A stretch of 64,000 bases of DNA from Candidatus Hinthialibacter antarcticus (GCA_030765645.1 JAVCCE010000007.1:82065-146064), one strand, 5' to 3'; positions 19,542 through 28,474 are shown, counted from the stretch's first letter. Notes: generated by a model from the sequence alone, not told the origin. Numbers and translations: made by a program.

Positions 19542-20636
19542 ATGAGTTCGACCATTCCTGCTTATTCGGATGGGACGTCCCAATCGACCGAAATTTCGAT
19601 TCAACAGATTTGTTCGCCGATTCAATCCGAATTAGACCTGACCAAGAATTTATACGAAAACACGATACTCGCGACCTCTGAACGAAATTTGTTAGAAAAA
19701 CTGGTCAGTGGTGACGGGCGTTTATTTATTCCTGAACCGTTTCGCGTTTCGGTGGTAGATGCAATTTCTGAACACTTGCTCAAAGGCGAAGGCAAATGGG
19801 TGCGGGCCGCAATGGCGTTATTGAGCGCGAGCTCGTTCGGCATTGAAAATGAATCCGCCCGGCAGATCGCAACCGGCGTCGAACTGGTACACCTCGCGAC
19901 TCTTGTACATGACGATATTATCGACGAAGCCCCCATGCGGCGCGGCGTTGAAACAGTTTCAAATAATTGGGGCAACTCAATTGCCGTGCTTCTCGGCGAC
20001 TTTTTATTTTGCAAAGCATTCAAGTTGCTGCTCGCCAGCAAGTGCATCCAGGCGCAAACCATGTTGACTCATGCCACCGGGCAGATGTGTTTAGGCGAGA
20101 TTCGCGAGTTAGAATATTCCTACCATAACGGCGTCAATGAAGCCGATTATTTAGAAATGATTTCCTGCAAAACGGCTTCGCTGATGGCAGCGGCGACCGC
20201 CTCCGGCGCGGAGTTAGCCGAACTGGACGAAGAGACCGTCGAACACATGCACGGCTACGGCCACTGCATCGGCATGGCGTTTCAGATCACGGACGACGTG
20301 CTGGATTATACCGCCCATCTCTCGACCCTTGGCAAAGAACAAGGCGTTGATGTTCGCAACGGCAAGGCGACGTTGCCATTAATTCACCTCTTCGAACGTG
20401 AAAGCCAAAAAGCGGAAGCCATCCTGGATGGCGACGCCAGCGTCGAAGAAAAACGCGAAGCGCTGTTGGGTTTAATGAACGAGTTGGGTTCAATTGAGTA
20501 TGCTTATTCCGTTGGACGCAAATACGGCGACTTGGCGTCAGAACATTTAAACGCAGTTGCGCCGCACGTTAAATCACCGGAATGCATACAATCATTGCAG
20601 ATGTTAATTGACTTTATTCTTCGTCGGGATTGCTAA
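19542..20636 (+). CDS. Long-chain trans-polyprenyl diphosphate synthase
   Basis: 364 residues, slightly long because of a non-conserved 45-residue N-terminus. First aspartate-rich motif D124-D125-II-D128 followed by R133-R134 and second motif D251-D252-VL-D255. All-helical prenyl transferase that extends FPP with IPP, most likely providing the side chain of a respiratory quinone (octaprenyl-type, IspB-like); chain length cannot be read from the sequence. The usual GKxxRP near the N-terminus reads GKWVRAA. Overlaps the end of engB by 23 bases tail-to-tail. Confidence 0.9.
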   Translation: MSSTIPAYSDGTSQSTEISIQQICSPIQSELDLTKNLYENTILATSERNLLEKLVSGDGRLFIPEPFRVSVVDAISEHLLKGEGKWVRAAMALLSASSFGIENESARQIATGVELVHLATLVHDDIIDEAPMRRGVETVSNNWGNSIAVLLGDFLFCKAFKLLLASKCIQAQTMLTHATGQMCLGEIRELEYSYHNGVNEADYLEMISCKTASLMAAATASGAELAELDEETVEHMHGYGHCIGMAFQITDDVLDYTAHLSTLGKEQGVDVRNGKATLPLIHLFERESQKAEAILDGDASVEEKREALLGLMNELGSIEYAYSVGRKYGDLASEHLNAVAPHVKSPECIQSLQMLIDFILRRDC

Positions 20637-21258
20637 TACGGCCCTCGGGTACGGACTCAACCAATTCGCCAATCATCACGCTGAGCTCTTTAAGTCCGTC
20701 TTTTTTGACGGCGGATGTTGTGATCCAGCGTTCATTCTCCCCAAACAACAATAACTTTTCCATACGTTTGATCTGTTGATTCAACGCGCCGCGTTTGAGT
20801 TTGTCCGCTTTTGTGAAAACCGTTATCGGAACCAAACCAGTCGTGAGAATCCAATCTCTCATTTGCACGTCCTGTTTGGATGGGTCGTGTCGGCAATCAA
20901 TCAGATGGATGACGGAAACCAATGGTTCGCGGCGGTGCAGGAAATCCGCCATGGATTTCCCCCATTCACCCTGCTCGCTTTTGGAGACTTTCGCATAGCC
21001 GTATCCAGGCAGATCAACCAGATAGAATTTCATCGAGCCAGGCTCTATGCGCAGACTAAAATAATTGATGGCGCGCGTCTTGCCTGGAGTGCCGGAGGTT
21101 TTAGCCAGCGACTTGTGGTTGCACAGCGCGTTAATCAAACTGGATTTCCCGACGTTTGAACGCCCCGCAACCGCGATTTCGACGCGGTCGGCGGGCGGAC
21201 AAAATTTCATCGTCGGCGCCGTGGTTACAAAGGATGCTTCAACAATTCGATAGCTCAT
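20614..21258 (-). CDS. engB: Ribosome biogenesis GTP-binding protein EngB/YsxC
   Basis: 214 residues, single GTPase domain. P-loop GRSNVGKSSLINAL (about 32-45), G2 region SGTPGKT, G3 DLPGYGYA, G4 TKADK. Family role is late assembly of the large ribosomal subunit. No extra domains. Convergent overlap with the polyprenyl synthase gene. Confidence 0.96.
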   Translation of the reverse strand: MSYRIVEASFVTTAPTMKFCPPADRVEIAVAGRSNVGKSSLINALCNHKSLAKTSGTPGKTRAINYFSLRIEPGSMKFYLVDLPGYGYAKVSKSEQGEWGKSMADFLHRREPLVSVIHLIDCRHDPSKQDVQMRDWILTTGLVPITVFTKADKLKRGALNQQIKRMEKLLLFGENERWITTSAVKKDGLKELSVMIGELVESVPEGRISNPDEE

Positions 21259-21348
21259 AATTAGGTTTACTTTAGGTTCTTCCGGTATTTGGATACTTTA
21301 TCACAAATTGAATTGCGTTTTTTTGACGCTTTTTCGTAAATCCTTGAT

Positions 21349-21406
21349 CTTTCGCTGTATCAGGCATGGGTACAACTCTGCTCGCTTCAGTGCGGGCTTT
21401 CAGGCC
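21349..21406. repeat. 58-base repeat D, copy 1
   Basis: CTTTCGCTG, six variable bases, then GCATGGGTACAACTCTGCTC... ending GGGCTTTCAGGCC. Matches 27622-27679 with seven differences over 58 bases and the same length. Read on the minus strand it gives an open frame with KARTEASRVVPMP, which I take as an artefact of the repeat rather than a gene. Followed by an extra CACAGGCGCTCCCAGAG segment not in copy 2. Confidence 0.82.
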
Positions 21407-21536
21407 CTTATGCACAGGCGCTCCCAGAGTTCCACCCACGCCTGATTGGTTTGTCAATTTATGAAATGCCGGAGCCTGTTTCTGAATCAATATTATGCCC
21501 ATCCATCAATGTAAGTACTCACTTACCGGATGAACC

Positions 21537-22472
21537 TTACTTTAGGTATTGAACTTCGCGTTCGAGTTTGATGTTAAATTTTTCGTTGACCCGCTCAGCC
21601 ATTTGCTGCGCCAGTTGGTTCACGTCGTCACAGGTCGCCCCGCCTAAATTGATGATGATATTGGCGTGTTTGTCGAACACGCCCGCATTGCCGACGCGCA
21701 TTCCCTTCACGCCCGCTTCATCTAAATACTTGCCTGCGGGGGTTCTCCATCCGCCGGGTTCGGCGGGCGGTAAGTTCTTAAAAAACGACCCAGCGGACGG
21801 CTCATCGACGCCAGGGTGTTTGACTTCGCGCTGCTCTTTGATTTTCTTAATGTTTTCAAGCAGCGCCTCATCGTCGCCGGATTCAAATTTCCCCAAATAA
21901 GCCCCGAGCAAAATATCGCCGCGTTTGCGCGCTTCACTGTTACGATAGGTAATTCCCAACGACTCAACGGGGACATTCTCAATGCCGCCGTCCTTACGAA
22001 GTACGCGGGCTTCCAGCACAAATTCATGTACCAGGTTTCCAAACGCGCCCGCGCCGCCGACAATGGCGCCGCCGATCGAACCGGGGATGCCCGCCGCAAA
22101 TGTAATATCCGCCCAACCGCGCTGCGATGCGTCGGTGACAAACTGGTCGAGATTGTAGCCACCGTCTACATGGACGGTGAAATCATCATGCCAATGAATT
22201 TCTTGCGTCTTATTCACGACGACCAGGCCCTTGAGCCCTGCGTCATCAATCAACACGTTGGAACAGCCCGCCAGAAAAATAAAGCGAAGCCCTAACTCAT
22301 TCGCCGCCCGATAGGCCGCGATCAGTTGGTCTTGCGAAGTCGCTTCCAAAAAGAACTCCGCCGGGCCGCCAATTTGCAACGTCGTGTACGGGGCGAGCGG
22401 AACCTGGGTTCGCAGGCCGTCTCCCAACGCGTCGCGTAATGTTTGTTCGATAGAAGAAACGCAATCGGTCAT
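21537..22472 (-). CDS. murB: UDP-N-acetylmuramate dehydrogenase
   Basis: 311 residues from the ATG at 22472, which overlaps the stop of the upstream gene as ATGA. FAD-binding PCMH fold: TTLQIGGPAEFF, AGIPGSIGGAIVGGAGAFG, YRNSEAR, then the catalytic Ser region EPSAGSFFKN and KYLDEAGVKGMRVGNAGV. Reduces enolpyruvyl-UDP-GlcNAc to UDP-MurNAc with NADPH, second step of peptidoglycan synthesis. A GTG at 22493 would add seven residues; the coupled ATG is preferred. Confidence 0.96.
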   Translation of the reverse strand: MTDCVSSIEQTLRDALGDGLRTQVPLAPYTTLQIGGPAEFFLEATSQDQLIAAYRAANELGLRFIFLAGCSNVLIDDAGLKGLVVVNKTQEIHWHDDFTVHVDGGYNLDQFVTDASQRGWADITFAAGIPGSIGGAIVGGAGAFGNLVHEFVLEARVLRKDGGIENVPVESLGITYRNSEARKRGDILLGAYLGKFESGDDEALLENIKKIKEQREVKHPGVDEPSAGSFFKNLPPAEPGGWRTPAGKYLDEAGVKGMRVGNAGVFDKHANIIINLGGATCDDVNQLAQQMAERVNEKFNIKLEREVQYLK

Positions 22473-23032
22473 TCTAAACTCAAGCGCAGCCACGAGCCGT
22501 CATAGACGTCGTGCTGGTCATACAGCATCCCTTTCGGCGACTGCTTTATTTCTTCGACCAGCGCCGTCAGCTCAGCCTGTTTGTCTTTGAAGTCGCGAAA
22601 CGCCAGTTGAATCGCGCCCACAGCTACAGAGGTCACCAACAACGGAACCGGCAGTCGGAGTTTATTGGAGTGGATCACCAAGTACCCAGGCGCGGCGTTC
22701 GCATCTTTAGGAAGATTTTTTTTCACAACTTCGAGCCGGTATTTTTCAGATTCGTTTTCAATGGAATCATCAACGCGAAGCGACTCGACCAAAGTTGTAA
22801 TCGTCGCCAAATCGAATCCGCTGTCTTTGATTTCCGCGCTCCATTTATCGGGCATTGCGTTGACAAAGGCTTTGGCGAGAGCAACCGTCATCGTGGCGTG
22901 AGACACAATAGGCGAAGCCGAGTTGATTTCTTCAAATGAAACGAGAAGCTGCGACGTAGGGGTTTCCTGCGCCGCAGCAATAAATGAACTAGTGCAAAAT
23001 ACGACGAGACAAAGCCAAAAGCGAATCTTCAT
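22469..23032 (-). CDS. Secreted protein of unknown function
   Basis: 187 residues from MKIRFWL (23032). A clear signal peptide of about 21 residues ends in FIAAAQ. The rest is mixed helix/strand without recognisable domain; a moderately hydrophobic stretch PVPLLVTSVAVGAIQ sits near residue 130. Four-base overlap with murB and 72 bases after adk, so likely part of an adk-orf-murB operon. No function can be assigned. Confidence 0.75.
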   Translation of the reverse strand: MKIRFWLCLVVFCTSSFIAAAQETPTSQLLVSFEEINSASPIVSHATMTVALAKAFVNAMPDKWSAEIKDSGFDLATITTLVESLRVDDSIENESEKYRLEVVKKNLPKDANAAPGYLVIHSNKLRLPVPLLVTSVAVGAIQLAFRDFKDKQAELTALVEEIKQSPKGMLYDQHDVYDGSWLRLSLE

Positions 23033-23104
23033 AAGCGCCTGCGTTCTATTCGAATCGTTACGGGAATTACTTATTATAGACGAAATCAAACGCCGCGCAT
23101 GGCG

Positions 23105-23722
23105 TTAGGCTAACTTGGCGTTTTCCACCATGATTGGTTTCAAGCGGCCGAATACGTCTTCCGGTGATCCAACGCCGTCAAATGAAAACAGGTTGCCGTG
23201 TTTTTTGTAGTAATCTTCTAGCGGGAAGGTTTTTTCTTTCCACACGCGCATACGTTCACGGATCACGTCTTCGTTGTCGTCGGGGCGTTTTTCGGCGCCT
23301 TGTCCGCGCTTGAGCAAGCGTTCGATGAGCAATGATTCGGGAACTTCCAGGTTTAACATGCCGACGAAATACAAACCAAGGTCTGAAAGTAGATCGTCCA
23401 TCATTTCCGCCTGGCCAACCGTACGGGGGAACCCGTCTAACAAGACGCCCTTGGGTTTGCCCGCTTCACGAAGAACATCTTGCAACTCATCGTGAACCAT
23501 CGTTTTAATCATTTCATCAGGAACCAGTTCGCCGCGTTGCATCAAATCTTGGGCGGCGGCGGCGTTCTCGTCGCCGCGGGCCAGCGCATGACGAAAAATG
23601 TCGCCCGAACTCACATGCAAAAACCCCAAATCGGATTTGATGAATTCAGCCTGAGTGCCTTTACCGCACCCCGGAGGTCCAAGGATGGAAAATGTCGGAA
23701 TAGATTGGGATGTATCTGTCAT
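23105..23722 (-). CDS. adk: Adenylate kinase
   Basis: 205 residues. P-loop G15-PPGCGKGT at the N-terminus, SSGDIFRHAL (AMP-binding), LLDGFPRT, and a short LID with RPDDNEDVIRERM. Catalyses ATP + AMP = 2 ADP in the cytoplasm. The LID is the short, zinc-free form. AAAGGACG precedes the ATG. First gene of an apparent adk-orf-murB run. Confidence 0.95.
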   Translation of the reverse strand: MTDTSQSIPTFSILGPPGCGKGTQAEFIKSDLGFLHVSSGDIFRHALARGDENAAAAQDLMQRGELVPDEMIKTMVHDELQDVLREAGKPKGVLLDGFPRTVGQAEMMDDLLSDLGLYFVGMLNLEVPESLLIERLLKRGQGAEKRPDDNEDVIRERMRVWKEKTFPLEDYYKKHGNLFSFDGVGSPEDVFGRLKPIMVENAKLA

Positions 23723-23939
23723 GGGTGTTCGTCCTTTCGTGGAATGTCACGATGATTGATTACGATTTTCTTTGATCGAGTCAGAAAATCGCTATTATGC
23801 ATTATTCTATTATAAGCCTACACATTGTAAGAATTTGGGCCAATTTTCAAAGGGATTCGTTCATCATTTTTTGAATTGAAATTAAAGGCTTCGTAGGCGC
23901 AGTCGAAAACGATACAGTATTTGCCGGGAGATTTTTTGT

Positions 23940-24884
23940 ATGGACCAGCATTCGCAGTCTGAGTTTTCTTATACCGGGTCAGTCGAAGGCCGCGCCATGT
24001 TGCTGTCTTTATTTATGGCGGTGATAATTATTTTTATCAAAGGCGCGGCTTACTTCCAATCAGGATCGCTCGCCATTTTTTCGGATTTCATCGAATCCGC
24101 CATCCAACTCCCCGTTATCGTATTCGCCGCTTATTCACTCTCATTAAAACACCGCCCGCCGGATGAAAACCACTTGTACGGCCATGGAAAAATTCAATTT
24201 ATATCGGCCGCGCTTGAAGGCGGACTCGTCATTGCGGCGGCGATGTTAATCTGGTATGAAACAGGAGTAGCCATCGCGCACGGCTATGAATTAGACGACA
24301 TGAAGCTCGCAGCCGTGTTTTCTATCATCGCGGCAGGCTTGAATGGCTTTGTCGGGTGGTATTTGATCCGTACCGGCAAGCGGGTGAATTCCTTCATTCT
24401 GATTGCTGACGGCAAGCATATTCTCTCCGATTTCGTTACCACCGCCGCCACGCTCACTGGCGCCGTCTGCGCCTGGCTGACGGGATGGATCGTCCTAGAC
24501 ACGTTGGCCGCGATTCTTGCAGGCGCGTATATCCTGACCGTCGGGCTAAAGCTTGTACGTCAATCGGTCGGCGGCCTGCTTGATGAGGCTGATTCAGATG
24601 TTGACCGCATCGTACGCAAAGTTCTTAAAGTCGAGTCGGAAGAACACAGTTGGGATTACCACGCGCTGCGGCACCGCTCAGAAGGCGACAAACATTGGGT
24701 AGAGTTGCATCTCGTCTTCAAGCCGGATGTCTCGCTTGATGAGGCGCACGACGAAGCCAGCCATTTAGAAGATGAACTTCGCCAAGCACTCGACCAACCC
24801 GTTACGGTAACAACGCACCTCGAGCCAGAAGGCAAAGAAGCCGATAAAGACCCGCACGCCGAAATCAAGGAGACGCCGTCATGA
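23940..24884 (+). CDS. Cation diffusion facilitator transporter with unusual site A
   Basis: 314 residues: six membrane helices (about 20-200) and a cytoplasmic ferredoxin-like C-terminal domain (215-295) with acidic tail. Family markers SGSLAIFSDFIES, YGHGK and ADGKHILSDF are present. In the metal site, helix 5 keeps H160 and D164, but helix 2 has E52 and Q56 where zinc transporters have H/D and D, so the exported ion is uncertain (Mn, Fe, Co or monovalent ions possible). Translationally coupled to the following cupin gene by ATGA overlap. Confidence 0.9.
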   Translation: MDQHSQSEFSYTGSVEGRAMLLSLFMAVIIIFIKGAAYFQSGSLAIFSDFIESAIQLPVIVFAAYSLSLKHRPPDENHLYGHGKIQFISAALEGGLVIAAAMLIWYETGVAIAHGYELDDMKLAAVFSIIAAGLNGFVGWYLIRTGKRVNSFILIADGKHILSDFVTTAATLTGAVCAWLTGWIVLDTLAAILAGAYILTVGLKLVRQSVGGLLDEADSDVDRIVRKVLKVESEEHSWDYHALRHRSEGDKHWVELHLVFKPDVSLDEAHDEASHLEDELRQALDQPVTVTTHLEPEGKEADKDPHAEIKETPS

Positions 24885-25243
24885 CAACGGAAAATAAGCG
24901 ATTTATGGTTCGATATGAAGAAGAAGTCGAAACCGAAAAAAGCACCTGCGGCTGGCGAAAGCGACTGGTTTCACGAGAAGATAAAACGCCAGCGTACCTA
25001 CACACCGTTCATATTAATGGCTCAAAGGCGCATTACCACAATCGGGCGACTGAATTCTATTATGTGTTAAATGGCGAAGGCTCCATCACATTGGATGGGG
25101 CCTCGTTTCCATTAAAAAAAGGGATGTTGATTCAAATTGATCCGGGTTGCGTCCATTCATCCGAAGGCGACCATGAAGTGCTGGTAATCGGCATTCCTGA
25201 CATCGCTGAGGATGATATCTTCTTTACGGACGACGCCTCTTAA
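24881..25243 (+). CDS. Small cupin-domain protein
   Basis: 120 residues, a single conserved beta-barrel. Metal ligands H-x-H in KAHYHNR, E in ATEFYYVLNGEG, and H in GCVHSS. No signal, hence cytoplasmic. Start overlaps the transporter stop (ATGA). Binding of the ion carried by the transporter, or sensing of a small ligand, is an inference from coupling only. Its end overlaps the pseudopilin gene by four bases tail-to-tail. Confidence 0.88.
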   Translation: MTTENKRFMVRYEEEVETEKSTCGWRKRLVSREDKTPAYLHTVHINGSKAHYHNRATEFYYVLNGEGSITLDGASFPLKKGMLIQIDPGCVHSSEGDHEVLVIGIPDIAEDDIFFTDDAS

Positions 25244-25869
25244 AATCCCCAAGGATTGTCGCGGAAATACTGGTCGTAGTATTTTTCGCCCTGGCTGTTG
25301 CTCGAATCGCGGAACTTCCAGACATGCCACATGTCGCCATTGCTGGCGACCCCGTTAGACGCATTATACGCAATCGACAATAGGTCAGGGTGCCAGTCGC
25401 CGCTGTCAAAATCCGGTCCCGCTGCGGCTAAGAGTCCAAACACGCCATTGGGAGAATTGGCGCATCCCCAATCTTCATACGAATAAAAAACGCCATTGCC
25501 GAATGGATCAATAGGTATTGATCCCATATAATTGACTGGCGTTGTCAATGGCAGATATATTTGTCCATTGAAGTGGTTATCGCCTTTCAATACAGACAGC
25601 CCGGCGTCAATTGGCTTTTTCCCGAAGAATGAGCCTTCAAAACAACATTCGTCTTCGCCGCCGCAGTCATTGCCATCAACCAGCCATAAGTTGGTATCGA
25701 GGTTCCTCATTCGCACCACATCACGCAATGAACGTATGTCGGATTGAGAACGTGCAATCTTGGCCCGGACTTGAGCATTGAGGAAATTCGGCACGGCAAT
25801 CGCCGCCAAAATTCCAATGATTGCAACAACGATCAACAGTTCAATTAATGTAAATCCACGTGTTTTCAT
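25240..25869 (-). CDS. Type II secretion/type IV pilus-like pseudopilin
   Basis: 209 residues. N-terminus MKTRG|FTLIELLIVVA with Gly at -1, Phe at +1 and Glu at +5, the prepilin peptidase site, then a hydrophobic helix and the clade-typical PNFLNAQVRAKIARSQ. C-terminal globular domain of about 165 residues with cysteine pair CGGEDECC near 70, similar to secreted prepilin-type proteins often found in planctomycete-like phyla. Role in secretion or surface fibre is unknown. Monocistronic. Confidence 0.9.
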   Translation of the reverse strand: MKTRGFTLIELLIVVAIIGILAAIAVPNFLNAQVRAKIARSQSDIRSLRDVVRMRNLDTNLWLVDGNDCGGEDECCFEGSFFGKKPIDAGLSVLKGDNHFNGQIYLPLTTPVNYMGSIPIDPFGNGVFYSYEDWGCANSPNGVFGLLAAAGPDFDSGDWHPDLLSIAYNASNGVASNGDMWHVWKFRDSSNSQGEKYYDQYFRDNPWGF

Positions 25870-26008
25870 TTCACCCTCACATTAGAAACCGGTTTGATTT
25901 GTTTTGGAAAATTCATGATGAGGAGAAACTATAAAGAACTTTTGTTAGGCCTACATTACAATGAATCACAAATAAATTCTACAAAAAATATAAACTTTCG
26001 ATTGATTT

Positions 26009-26026
26009 TTTGGCACAGAATCTGCT
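26009..26026 (+). promoter_or_regulatory. Sigma-54 (RpoN) -24/-12 type promoter
   Basis: TTGGCACAGAATCTGCT: TGGCAC at -24 and TGCT at -12, with GG (26012-26013) and GC (26024-26025) separated by exactly ten bases, the invariant spacing of sigma-54 promoters. It lies 47 bases before the ATG at 26073 in correct orientation. No enhancer-binding protein gene is in the window. Confidence 0.7.
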
Positions 26027-26072
26027 TTTTATCCTCTCGACAGTACCTTTATTGATATGAGGAGCGGTAAAA

Positions 26073-27023
26073 ATGGGTGATTCAAGCTATCCAATCGGGC
26101 AAAATGTTCCTGCGGGAAGTTATAGCTCGTATCCGGCGCGGGCGACCAGAGCCCAAATTAATTCTCAGGCGGCTTCGTTTCAGTCGATATTGAGCCAGCA
26201 ACAGCAACCGACAAACAGCGCCCCGACATCAACGATCGCACAGTCATCCGCCCCCATCTCCAGCGCACTGCCGCCTCAGTTTCAAAAAGAAACGCTGGAA
26301 CTGATGGAAAACATGCCGCACCGGATGCAGCCGGGAGAGAATTTTCAAGACAAAATTCTACAAAGCCAACGCGAATACCAAAGCATGAAGGCCGCGAAAT
26401 CTGAGCCGCAGCCAGCAACACAACAACCAACCGCGCCGCAGCAGATCGCCAGCGGCCCGACCTCCGCGTTTAATTCCGCGTTTGGGCAATCGTTCTCCGC
26501 TGCGCCGATTGGGTCGTCGCCTTTGCCTGCGGAGACGCTCTATTCCCAGCCGATGCAAGGCCAATTACAACCCGTGATCGAACCGGCCCGAAACGATAAT
26601 CCTTTGCTCAACTCGAATACAACAGCGCCCAGCCGCGTGATGTGGTCAGAGGATTCGGCTTCTATCACGACGCAAGCCAGCCAAGCGCAAACCAGCGCGA
26701 CAGGAAATGAAAAAGGCGTGAGTGAATCGTTCTTCGGCTTCTTTAAAAACGTCGCCAGTTTTGCGACGCTGGGATTCTACCGCCCGAATAACGAGCCAGC
26801 GCCAAGCGGATTGATGCGCGCAGCGTATCCATTCAAAAAATTATTGTGGGATGCGCCCAAGTCATTGATTGTTGATACGCCGACCAGCATTGCCAACAGC
26901 GTAACCAACAGCATGAACGCCAAGCAGCCCGATCAACCACAATTCGCGCAAGCGACGGAAACCAGCAGCCGTTCGAGCCGCCGTTATGCGTCATCGAAGC
27001 CATGGATGCACGCGCGGGCATAA
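26073..27023 (+). CDS. Gln/Ser/Pro-rich protein of unknown function
   Basis: 316 residues; AGGAG seven bases before ATG. No signal peptide. Residues 1-215 are low complexity (Gln, Ser, Pro, Ala) with SILSQQQQP and similar; a more ordered segment (about 218-295) carries FFGFFKNVASFATLGFYRP and SLIVDTPTSIANSV. I do not recognise a family. Its sigma-54-type promoter and its own terminator mark it as a separately regulated unit. Disordered linker or scaffold protein is one possibility. Confidence 0.7.
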   Translation: MGDSSYPIGQNVPAGSYSSYPARATRAQINSQAASFQSILSQQQQPTNSAPTSTIAQSSAPISSALPPQFQKETLELMENMPHRMQPGENFQDKILQSQREYQSMKAAKSEPQPATQQPTAPQQIASGPTSAFNSAFGQSFSAAPIGSSPLPAETLYSQPMQGQLQPVIEPARNDNPLLNSNTTAPSRVMWSEDSASITTQASQAQTSATGNEKGVSESFFGFFKNVASFATLGFYRPNNEPAPSGLMRAAYPFKKLLWDAPKSLIVDTPTSIANSVTNSMNAKQPDQPQFAQATETSSRSSRRYASSKPWMHARA

Positions 27024-27053
27024 ACAACTCTTTTCAGCAATACTGCTAGTAAG

Positions 27054-27078
27054 CGCCGTCTAACAACGGCGTTTTTTT
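27054..27078 (+). terminator. Rho-independent terminator
   Basis: CGCCGT/ACGGCG stem (27054-27059, 27066-27071), six-base loop, then seven T. About 30 bases after the stop of the Gln/Ser-rich gene. Confidence 0.9.
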
Positions 27079-27093
27079 ATTACATCTCAATTT

Positions 27094-27118
27094 GGGGAGG
27101 GCGAGTCTCCGACGAGCC
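27094..27118 (+). repeat. Short repeat family C, copy 2
   Basis: GGGGAGGGCGAGTCTCC... ending GAGCC; 25 bases closely matching 10585-10610. Lies just after a terminator and before the YjbQ gene. Confidence 0.65.
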
Positions 27119-27202
27119 ATTATGAACCTCCATCTTACAACGGCGCTTTTCACTTCACTTTATCATGTGTTAAGTTATAGAAACTTCGAAGAAGGGGCAG
27201 CC

Positions 27203-27613
27203 ATGAAATCACATACCGAATATCTTTATTTTAGTACGCAAAAACGACGCGACTATATCAATATCACTCATACGGTTTCTGAAATTGTGACAAAGAGCGG
27301 CGTGCAAGAGGGCTTCGTCATGGTGTCCGCTATGCACATTACGGCGTCGGTTTACGTCAACGACGCTGAGAGCGGGCTGATCGAAGATATCGACGAATGG
27401 TTGGAGAAACTCGCGCCGTTCGCCGACTACCGCCATCACCACACAGGCGAAGACAACGGAGACGCCCACCTGAAAAGCTTGCTGATGCACCATCAGGTGC
27501 TGGCGCCCATCACCGAAGGCGCGCTCGACTTCGGCCCCTGGCAGCAGATTTATTATGCGGAATTTGACGGGCGCCGCCGCAAGCGCGTCATTGTAAAAGT
27601 CATTGGCGAGTAG
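27203..27613 (+). CDS. YjbQ-family protein (secondary thiamine-phosphate synthase-like)
   Basis: 136 residues from the ATG at 27203 (AGGGG upstream). Family landmarks: [13 protein letters not shown], a His-rich [18 protein letters not shown], and [18 protein letters not shown]. Single-domain beta protein that in E. coli can replace ThiE weakly; real role uncertain. The longer frame from 27092 begins in repeat C and is rejected. Confidence 0.9.
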   Translation: MKSHTEYLYFSTQKRRDYINITHTVSEIVTKSGVQEGFVMVSAMHITASVYVNDAESGLIEDIDEWLEKLAPFADYRHHHTGEDNGDAHLKSLLMHHQVLAPITEGALDFGPWQQIYYAEFDGRRRKRVIVKVIGE

Positions 27614-27621
27614 AAGCCATC

Positions 27622-27679
27622 CTTTCGCTGCAAGCAGCATGGGTACAACTCTGCTCGCTTCCGTGCGGGCTTTTAGGCC
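27622..27679. repeat. 58-base repeat D, copy 2
   Basis: Same as 21349-21406 (seven differences). Lies nine bases after the YjbQ stop and before the convergent YdcF-like gene, as copy 1 lies between genes. Confidence 0.8.
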
Positions 27680-27718
27680 GTAATTTTCAGACTCAATGTT
27701 TTTGAGACGGCTTCTCGA

Positions 27719-28474
27719 TTATTCCCGGCCCAAGAGGCCTCTTAAGCGGTAGTAGGCGTATTTAATATACTCGTTTTGAACGTCTAGAATCCCATCCACG
27801 TCCGTCCACCAATTGCCCGCGCTTAATCCGGGTTCAGGCGCAGGGACAACTTGTACGCGAATGTCCGTATCCACTAACGCCCGGTCGAACACCCATTGCG
27901 CCCGGCTGGATTGAAAATAGCCCGACACAACCAGGGCGGATTTGGCGGAATTGGATTGCATCCATTGCTTCATGATTTGGGTTTCTTCATACGTGCTAAA
28001 CACGGGCCGTTCGGTCCAGGCGATGACGCGCTGCGGCACGTTGTGATAATCAAACACCGCTTTGACCAAGCGTTGCTCCATCAAAAACAAATCACGATAG
28101 GGCGTACCGTCAGAAATTGATTGCGGAAGCATAACCAAAATGCGCGGCGCATAATTTTCCCGGTATAGTTTCGACGCCTGTTCGGCGCGGAAGGTATTTC
28201 CGCCCCCCAAAACGATAATCACATCGGCGGGCTGAATCTCTGTTTCATAGACGATCGCTTCACCCAAGGTGATGAGTATGGGCTTGCGAAAGGCGTATAA
28301 TACAACCGTGATTGCCGCGACAACCAATAGCATCCACAGAAAAAATTTGAGGCGCGATTTCGAATGAGATGCGGGCGTTCCTTTGCGATACCACGCAAAG
28401 GGAGGCAACGGGACGCGATAGCGACCGCGTTTAGCGGATGGCGTCTGTTTTGGAAGTTTTAACCGCGCATTCAT
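27719..28474 (-). CDS. YdcF/SanA/ElyC-family (DUF218) membrane protein
   Basis: 251 residues with one N-terminal membrane helix (about 44-65) after a basic stretch, then the DUF218 domain: ADVIIVLGGGN, RAEQASKLYRE, APRILVML, and VVSGYFQSSRAQWVFDRAL. The family acts at the cell envelope and is linked to peptidoglycan or vancomycin sensitivity; the catalytic role is unknown. Faces the periplasm if the helix is an anchor. Stands alone. Confidence 0.85.
   Translation of the reverse strand: MNARLKLPKQTPSAKRGRYRVPLPPFAWYRKGTPASHSKSRLKFFLWMLLVVAAITVVLYAFRKPILITLGEAIVYETEIQPADVIIVLGGGNTFRAEQASKLYRENYAPRILVMLPQSISDGTPYRDLFLMEQRLVKAVFDYHNVPQRVIAWTERPVFSTYEETQIMKQWMQSNSAKSALVVSGYFQSSRAQWVFDRALVDTDIRVQVVPAPEPGLSAGNWWTDVDGILDVQNEYIKYAYYRLRGLLGRE

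Noticed and set aside
21272..21502. 76-codon minus-strand frame with KARTEASRVVPMP
   Set aside because: Its recognisable part is repeat D read backwards, a common source of false gene calls.
22504..22939. Plus-strand frames opposite the secreted unknown gene
   Set aside because: Opposite strand has a signal peptide and is coupled to murB, so is the real one.
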